64,000 nt of DNA from Flaccisagitta enflata (taxonomy: Eukaryota > Chaetognatha > Sagittoidea > Aphragmophora), in NCBI GenBank assembly GCA_965153355.1, contig OZ231126.1:58218001-58282000 (forward strand), given 5' to 3'. The first letter of the stretch is position 1, and every line of letters starts with the position of its first letter. Under the pieces are notes generated by a model. The model was not told where the DNA came from. It ran no database searches and saw only the letters and a list, made by a program, of their open reading frames with translations. A program made the translations under genes and the position numbers. This document shows, in pieces, positions 59,166-64,000 of the stretch.

Positions 59166-60150
59166 GAGGGGGGGAAGAAATCAAGGGGTTTAGAAATGGG
59201 GAAGAAAATCAAAGGGGGAAAAGAGGAAAAAAGAAAATTTTGGGAAAATAAAACTTTGGCAGTACCAAATCATAAAAACTAATTAGTATGATACAATCTA
59301 ACACTGTTTAAACCTAAAATGCCCTGTTTATTGTTTTATGGGGAAGAAAAATCTAGATTTTTTAACACAACTCTTTGCGTCACAGGGAAGAAAATCAAAG
59401 GCGGGGGGGGGGGGGAATCTAAGGCGACTGAAACATTGGGAAAAAGTCAAACTTAGTCTTCAACTTTTTGACATATTCCAGAGAAACATGGTTTTCATTT
59501 TCTTATGAGGAAGTTGCGCATTTTGATCGACCAAATTAGCTTTCAAACAAAAGGCTAAATAAATTCGATAATTTGCTTTTATTTGGCGCCAAGCAGATTG
59601 CTCTACGAAAACATGTTTATCAGCAGGGACGTAGGAAAAGGGCATGCCGGGCAAAAAAAGATTTACAAAAAGATATATGGAGACATCTTGAGAGAGAAAA
59701 AATAACACAAACAAAAGACTAAGGTGAGCACACAATCATGAGATAAAAAGAAAATACAGAATGAAGAAGATAGAAGAAAAAGAAAAGGTGAGCACGCAAA
59801 ATAAAAAAAAAAAAAAAAAAAAAGAAAGAAAAACTTTCCCAGGACTAAGTGGATCTGGCGATCCACAAAAAAAAGAAAAAAGGAAAAGACAGGGGTGTGT
59901 ATGATTGAGTCACTTTTGATTTTTTCCCCCCCTGCCTTTGATTTTCTTCCCCGCGAGGCCGCATCACATTACAAAATCTATGATTTTCTTCCCCATAAAG
60001 CAATAAAACAGTATGTTTTAGGTTAAAATAGTGTTAAATAGTGTCTTACTAATGAAGTTTTATGATTTGGTACTGACAAAAGTTATATTATCCCCCAATT
60101 TTCTTTTTTTCTCTTTTTCCCCCCTTCCTTTCCCTTCCCCATCTCCAAAC
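59166..60150. mobile_element. Q foldback element, about 1 kb
   Basis: Arms 59166-59416 and 59918-60150 are inverted repeats with GGGGAAGAAAATCAAAG blocks, CAGTACCAAATCATAAAA and TTTTATGGGGAAGAAAA. The loop contains an L repeat (59446-59625). Confidence 0.8.
59446..59625 (+). repeat. L repeat inside Q
   Basis: AAAAGTCAAACTTAGTCTTC, GAGAAACATGGTTTTCATTT, TTTGGCGCCAAGCAGATTGC, TCTACGAAAAC. Confidence 0.75.
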
Positions 60151-60594
60151 TCAATGATATACAGGCCTGGGAAAAAAAGAAAAAAAAATTTCAGGCAATA
60201 TGACACGGGCAGAGTGATTCATTTGGGATTTCATAGATAGCGAAAAATAAACCCTGTTCCTCTTCAGTCACAACCTCGAATTTTTGCCTGAATGTCCGCG
60301 ATGGTCACGCGAGTGCGTAAATCAAATTTCAAGTCAATATCTTCAATAGTTTAGAAGTTATGATATTTTTTCTATGTATAAATCCAGCTTCGATAGGAAA
60401 CAATTTTAAAACGGCTTTCAATCCTAACTCAACTACCAACTGACTTTTGATTTACTCTGCTAAGTGGAAGAACTGCTTAATGAGCGCTAAGAAACCGCGC
60501 TCGAAGAAGCTGCTTAATGAACGCAAGCCGTGAACCTTAGCCGTGCGCGTAAATAAATGAATCCTTCGCCAAATAGAGAAGGGAGAGAAGGGAG

Positions 60595-60598
<4 letters not shown>
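60151..60598. other. No gene seen
   Basis: Mixed AT-rich spacer. Confidence 0.4.
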
Positions 60599-60662
<64 letters not shown>

Positions 60663-60733
60663 AAGAGAGCAAGAGAGCAAGAGAGCGAGAGAGCGAGAGA
60701 GCAAGAGAGCGAGAGAGAGAGAGAGAGAAAAGA
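60599..60733. repeat. (GA)n with GCAA interruptions
   Basis: GA run, then GAGAGCAA units. Confidence 0.95.
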
Positions 60734-60760
60734 GTAAGAGAGAGATGTTTCATCGGCGAA

Positions 60761-61501
60761 GCACAACGTAATCCTCCCTATTACTTTTGTACTGGTAACA
60801 GGTCAGGGATCTTCTTGATAATTATCAATTGATCCCAGTCTGTTCACTTATCCTTTTGGATCTCTGGGGATCTTTTCAGATCTGGATCCAGAGCTCCCTC
60901 TAGTGCATCAAAGTAAGCTCAATTTTCTTTAGAAAAATCTGATTCAGTGTATGAGACTCAGAGATACTATGTAAGAGAGAGAAAGAGAGAGAGCGAAAGA
61001 GAAAGTTAAAAAAAATTAGCAAAAAATTTTGAAGTAAAAAAAACTTTAAAAGAAAAAAAAATTTTGAAGCAAAAAAAATTTTAAAGTGAAAAAATTTCTG
61101 AAGCAAAAACAATCATCGAGCAAAAAAAATGAAGCACAAAAAATTTTTGAAGCAAAAAAAATTTTTAGTAAATGAAATTGAGCAAAAAAATTTTTTGAGC
61201 GAAAAAATTTTGAAGCAAAAAAATTTAAGAGCAAAAAAAATTTTGAAGCAAAAAAAATTTCAAAGGAAAAAAATTTTCAAAATGAAAAAAAAAATTTTAT
61301 AGCGAAAAAATTTTTGAAGTGAAAAAATATTTTTACTAAAAAAGTTTTGAGGGAAGAAAAATTTTGAAGGTAAAAAAATTTTGGGAAGCAATAAAATTTG
61401 AAACAAAAAATTTTGGAAGCGAAAAAAATTTTGTGGCAAAAAAATTTTGGAAAAGACTTTGACATGACGAAACTTTTCCTTTATATTCTCTATCTCTCTT
61501 T

Positions 61502-61541
<40 letters not shown>

Positions 61542-61568
61542 TTTCTTTCTTTCTTTCTTTCTTTTTTT

Positions 61569-61614
<46 letters not shown>

Positions 61615-61832
61615 ACAACATCTCTGTTAAACACTGAGTGTCATGCATTGAATCAGATTGATGCACTAAAAGTAGCTCTGGATCTGGATCTGAAAAGATC
61701 TGAAAAGATCTAAAAGAATAAAAGAACTGACTGAGATAAATCAATAATTATCAAAAAGATCCTTGATCCTTTCTTCAAAGATCCCTGACCCGTTAACAGT
61801 ACAAAAGTAATAGGGAGGATTGCGTTGTGTGC
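60761..61832. mobile_element. R foldback element, about 1.07 kb
   Basis: Arms 60761-60965 and 61640-61832 are inverted repeats (AATCCTCCCTATTACTTTTG; CAGATCCAGAGCT region; CTGATTCA). The loop is a tandem of about 25 GAAGCAAAAAAATTTT units (61015-61450), followed by (CTTT)n and (CT)n. Confidence 0.85.
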
Positions 61833-62292
61833 AGTGCCTGGGATGATGATTCACATGTATCAATTATTAGTACTGGACCGGATCGAGCATAAGATATTTT
61901 GGGGCCAGATTGATTTTAAGCTGCACAGAAAACGACCTACTAACAATAATGGCCCGTAATGAGGATAACTTAATCAAAACTCAAAGGAGGGGCCGTATTG
62001 AAAAAAAGACTTGTGTTTTTTCAGCGCGAGGATGCAATCGTTTGCCAATATGTCATCAATAAATTAAATACTACCTATTGTAATTATTTCGCGCTATAAA
62101 TTTTCCGTTGGAATCCAAAGCAGAACTACAAGATCTATGCATTGGTGCCACTCCCAGGGTAGTAGAAGGTGGCGTTTAGCCGAACAGGCAATATCTTACA
62201 CGCAGTTGAGTTTGATTTCAGAGCAAAATCATAACTGTTCCAACCCTCATGCCATCTTGTTCAAGCCCTAGATTTCATGGCCTCTTTTAACG
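61833..62292. other. No gene seen
   Basis: Unique spacer. Confidence 0.4.
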
Positions 62293-62294
62293 TA

Positions 62295-62420
62295 AACAAG
62301 GCCGGATACACGGCTAGATAAGTCGCGTGCGGGTTGGCAGGGGTAGTGTTGAAGTAGACCAACCAAGAAGTTGGGCAAGAGCAGTGACCTCAAACTAACC
62401 TCAAAAACAATAAACAGACG
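62295..62420 (-). mobile_element. SH-A 3' part
   Basis: AACAAGGCCGGATACACGGC, AAGTCGCGTGCGGGTTGGCA, GTTGGGCAAGAGCAG; ends before the tract. Confidence 0.8.
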
Positions 62421-62443
62421 AATTTTCCAAACCAAAAGCAAAG

Positions 62444-62998
62444 TTTTTAGTCGCGTGCTACGCGACTCTACACCCCGCTTTGTCCGTCGGTCGGTTGGTC
62501 GGTCGGTCGGTCGGTTGGTCACACTTTACTTTTTTTATTCGTTTTATTCCTACTAACTCATTTTAAGTCAATTAGGTCATTCAAGGTAAAATTAGATCAT
62601 TTTAAGTCATTTTAAGTCAGTTTAAGTCAATTTAAGTCATTTGAGTTATTCTAATAGTTTTCATCATTTTAGTGATTTTAGGTCTGTTTAAGTCAATTTA
62701 GGTCAGCTAAATTCAATTTCAGTAATTCTAGGTCAATTTAAGTCATTTAAAGTCATTTTAAGTCAATTTAAGTCAATTTAAGTCATTTTAGTCACTAAAT
62801 CGTTTTAGTCATTTTAGGTCAATTCAAGTCAAATAAGGTCATTTTGAGTCATTTCAGGTCATTTTAAATTATTTTAAGTCATGTTATATAAATCAAATTC
62901 AATAAAAGTCATTTTAGTTATGTGGTTATGTAATAAAAACTAATAAAGTAATTACAAATTTAAGTCTCGCACGCGACTTATAGGTGTTGGCCTTGTTT
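62444..62998 (+). mobile_element. SH-C element, longest copy
   Basis: Hairpin AGTCGCG-TGCTA-CGCGACT, CTACACCCCGCTTTGTCCGT, GGTCGG tract, CACACTTTACTTTTTT, about 30 TTTTAAGTCA/AATTTAAGTC units, distal stem GCACGCGACT, TATAGGTGTTGGCCTTGTTT. Confidence 0.93.
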
Positions 62999-63011
62999 TG
63001 TCTCTTGGCTG

Positions 63012-63665
63012 TTGTCGGGAAAAAAGTCGAAGTCAGTCTTCGACTTTTTGACATATTCGAGAGAAACGTGGTTTTCATTTTCTTATGCGAAAGTTGTGGG
63101 TCTCGATCGAGCGATAGCATCCTTGGACAAAATTGATGGGGTAAGTAAATTTGATAATTCTCTTTCATTTGGCGCCAAGCAGAATGCTCTACGACAAATA
63201 TTTTATGAGTTATGAATTTTTCAATCTTTTTTTACGAAAAATTCAAATCTGATTTTTTTTTTATGATTTCATTTAGGATCAATAAAGGAGTGTATCTATG
63301 TCTGTTTGAGCATGCAACTACAAGAAGATATGTTTATCGGGAAAAAAGTCGAAGTCAGTCTTCGACTTTTTGACATATACGAGAGAAACAGGGTTTTCAT
63401 TTTCTTGTGGGAAAGTTGAGGCTTTCCTAGGGGCGATTGGGGCCTCCAATGAAATTGATTGGGTAAGTAAATCTGATAATTCTCTTTCATTTGGCGCCAA
63501 GCAGAATGCTCTACGACAAATACTTTTCGCGCTATTATTTTTTAAAGATTTATTTACGAAAAATTTAAATGAAATTTTTTTCAATTTTTTATGATTTTGG
63601 GTTCGATCAATAAAGGAGTGTATTTATGTTTACTTGAGCATGCAAATACAAGAAAATATGTTTAT
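63012..63665 (+). repeat. L repeat, two tandem units of about 325 bp
   Basis: Each starts with hairpin AAAAGTCGAAG-TCAGT-CTTCGACTTTT (63020-63048, 63343-63371), followed by TTTTGACATATWCGAGAGAA, TTGATKGGGTAAGTAAAT, CATTTGGCGCCAAGCAGAAT, GATCAATAAAGGAGTGTAT. Both units share an open frame ending near ...GAKQNALRQI, preceded by a GTAAGT that could be a donor. Confidence 0.85.
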
Positions 63666-64000
63666 GAGCACAGCTGCTCATCTGTGAGGGTATTTTTTAG
63701 CATTTTAGCTCATTTAGCTCACTTAGCTCAGTCTGTTCTTTCTGATTTCAAATATGATAAATGAATAAATATTTTAAAACTTGTTTAAGCGAGCAAATAA
63801 AAACACATGTCAGTGAGCAGAGCTGCTCATCTGTGAGGGCTTTTCAGGTATTTCAGCTCATTTAGCTCATTTAGCTTGCACTTTTTCTCTGATTTTAAAC
63901 AAGATAAATAAATTAATGTTTTGTTTTAAGCATGCGAATACAAGAAAGCATGTCAGTGAGCAAAGCTGGTTGTCTGGTTAAATCATCTTAAATATTTTAG
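63630..64000 (+). repeat. M repeat, about 2.5 tandem units of 150 bp
   Basis: GAGCATGCAAATACAAGAAA and GAGCAAAGCTGCTCATCTGT, TTTAGCTCATTTAGCTCA recur at about 63634, 63786 and 63930; the array runs off the window. Confidence 0.8.

Overview
The window looks like a repeat-rich piece of an invertebrate animal nuclear genome. The reasons are spliced genes with consensus introns, a C2H2 zinc-finger exon, a FLYWCH/MULE transposase, dense microsatellites and many interspersed repeats; there are no bacterial gene clusters. Phylum cannot be fixed from the sequence. No rRNA, tRNA, CRISPR or operon was recognised.

Coding content is small. (1) 326-1780 (-) is a low-complexity acidic/poly-Gly exon, probably a first exon ending at a splice donor near 505. 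(2) 27579-29929 (-) is a poly-Gln/Ser/Asp exon with one C2H2 finger; a clear splice acceptor at 29930-29931 shows it is not the gene start. (3) 33763-38525 (-) is a two-exon, 432-residue FLYWCH + MULE transposase whose exons join in frame across a 3,464-bp intron filled with repeats. (4) 9963-10310 (-) is an unrecognised 115-residue ORF.

Most of the rest is repeats, named here for reference. SH superfamily (over 40 copies or pieces): a 5' hairpin, then a GTCC/GGTC-rich tract, then a distal copy of the hairpin's 3' arm, then an end reading GGCCTTGTT. Subfamilies SH-A, B, C, G and H differ in the stem, but both arms change together. F superfamily (F1, F2, F3): inverted repeats of about 50 bp around a degenerate 20-bp minisatellite, plus an asymmetric tail ending in a small hairpin whose sequence, but not shape, differs between subfamilies. 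E: about 180-bp tandem units, each with an internal palindrome. Large foldback elements: 47425-50801 (11-bp exact target duplication, MULE-like), 54069-59078, 7817-12108, 59166-60150, 60761-61832, 52990-53826, 43974-44250 and 4264-4497. Also a D MITE, pogo-like MITEs and an L-M composite.

Layout: 0-7 kb acidic exon, 64-bp minisatellite and microsatellites; 7-12 kb inverted repeat with nested F and SH; 12-27 kb SH/F/D copies and microsatellites; 27-30 kb zinc-finger exon; 30-38.5 kb SH copies and the transposase gene; 38.5-47 kb microsatellites, L-M, J/K, and an SH-B copy containing F1 that contains SH-C; 47.4-50.8 kb MULE-like foldback; 51-54 kb AT-rich foldbacks; 54-59 kb a 5-kb inverted-repeat element with reciprocally nested F1/F3; 59-64 kb foldbacks and an L-M tandem array.

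The strongest candidate for something undescribed is the SH superfamily: conserved scaffold, compensatory stem changes, a tandem SH-H array and clean nested insertions. It resembles non-autonomous Helitron/Helentron-type elements, but no encoded enzyme was seen, so that assignment is inference.
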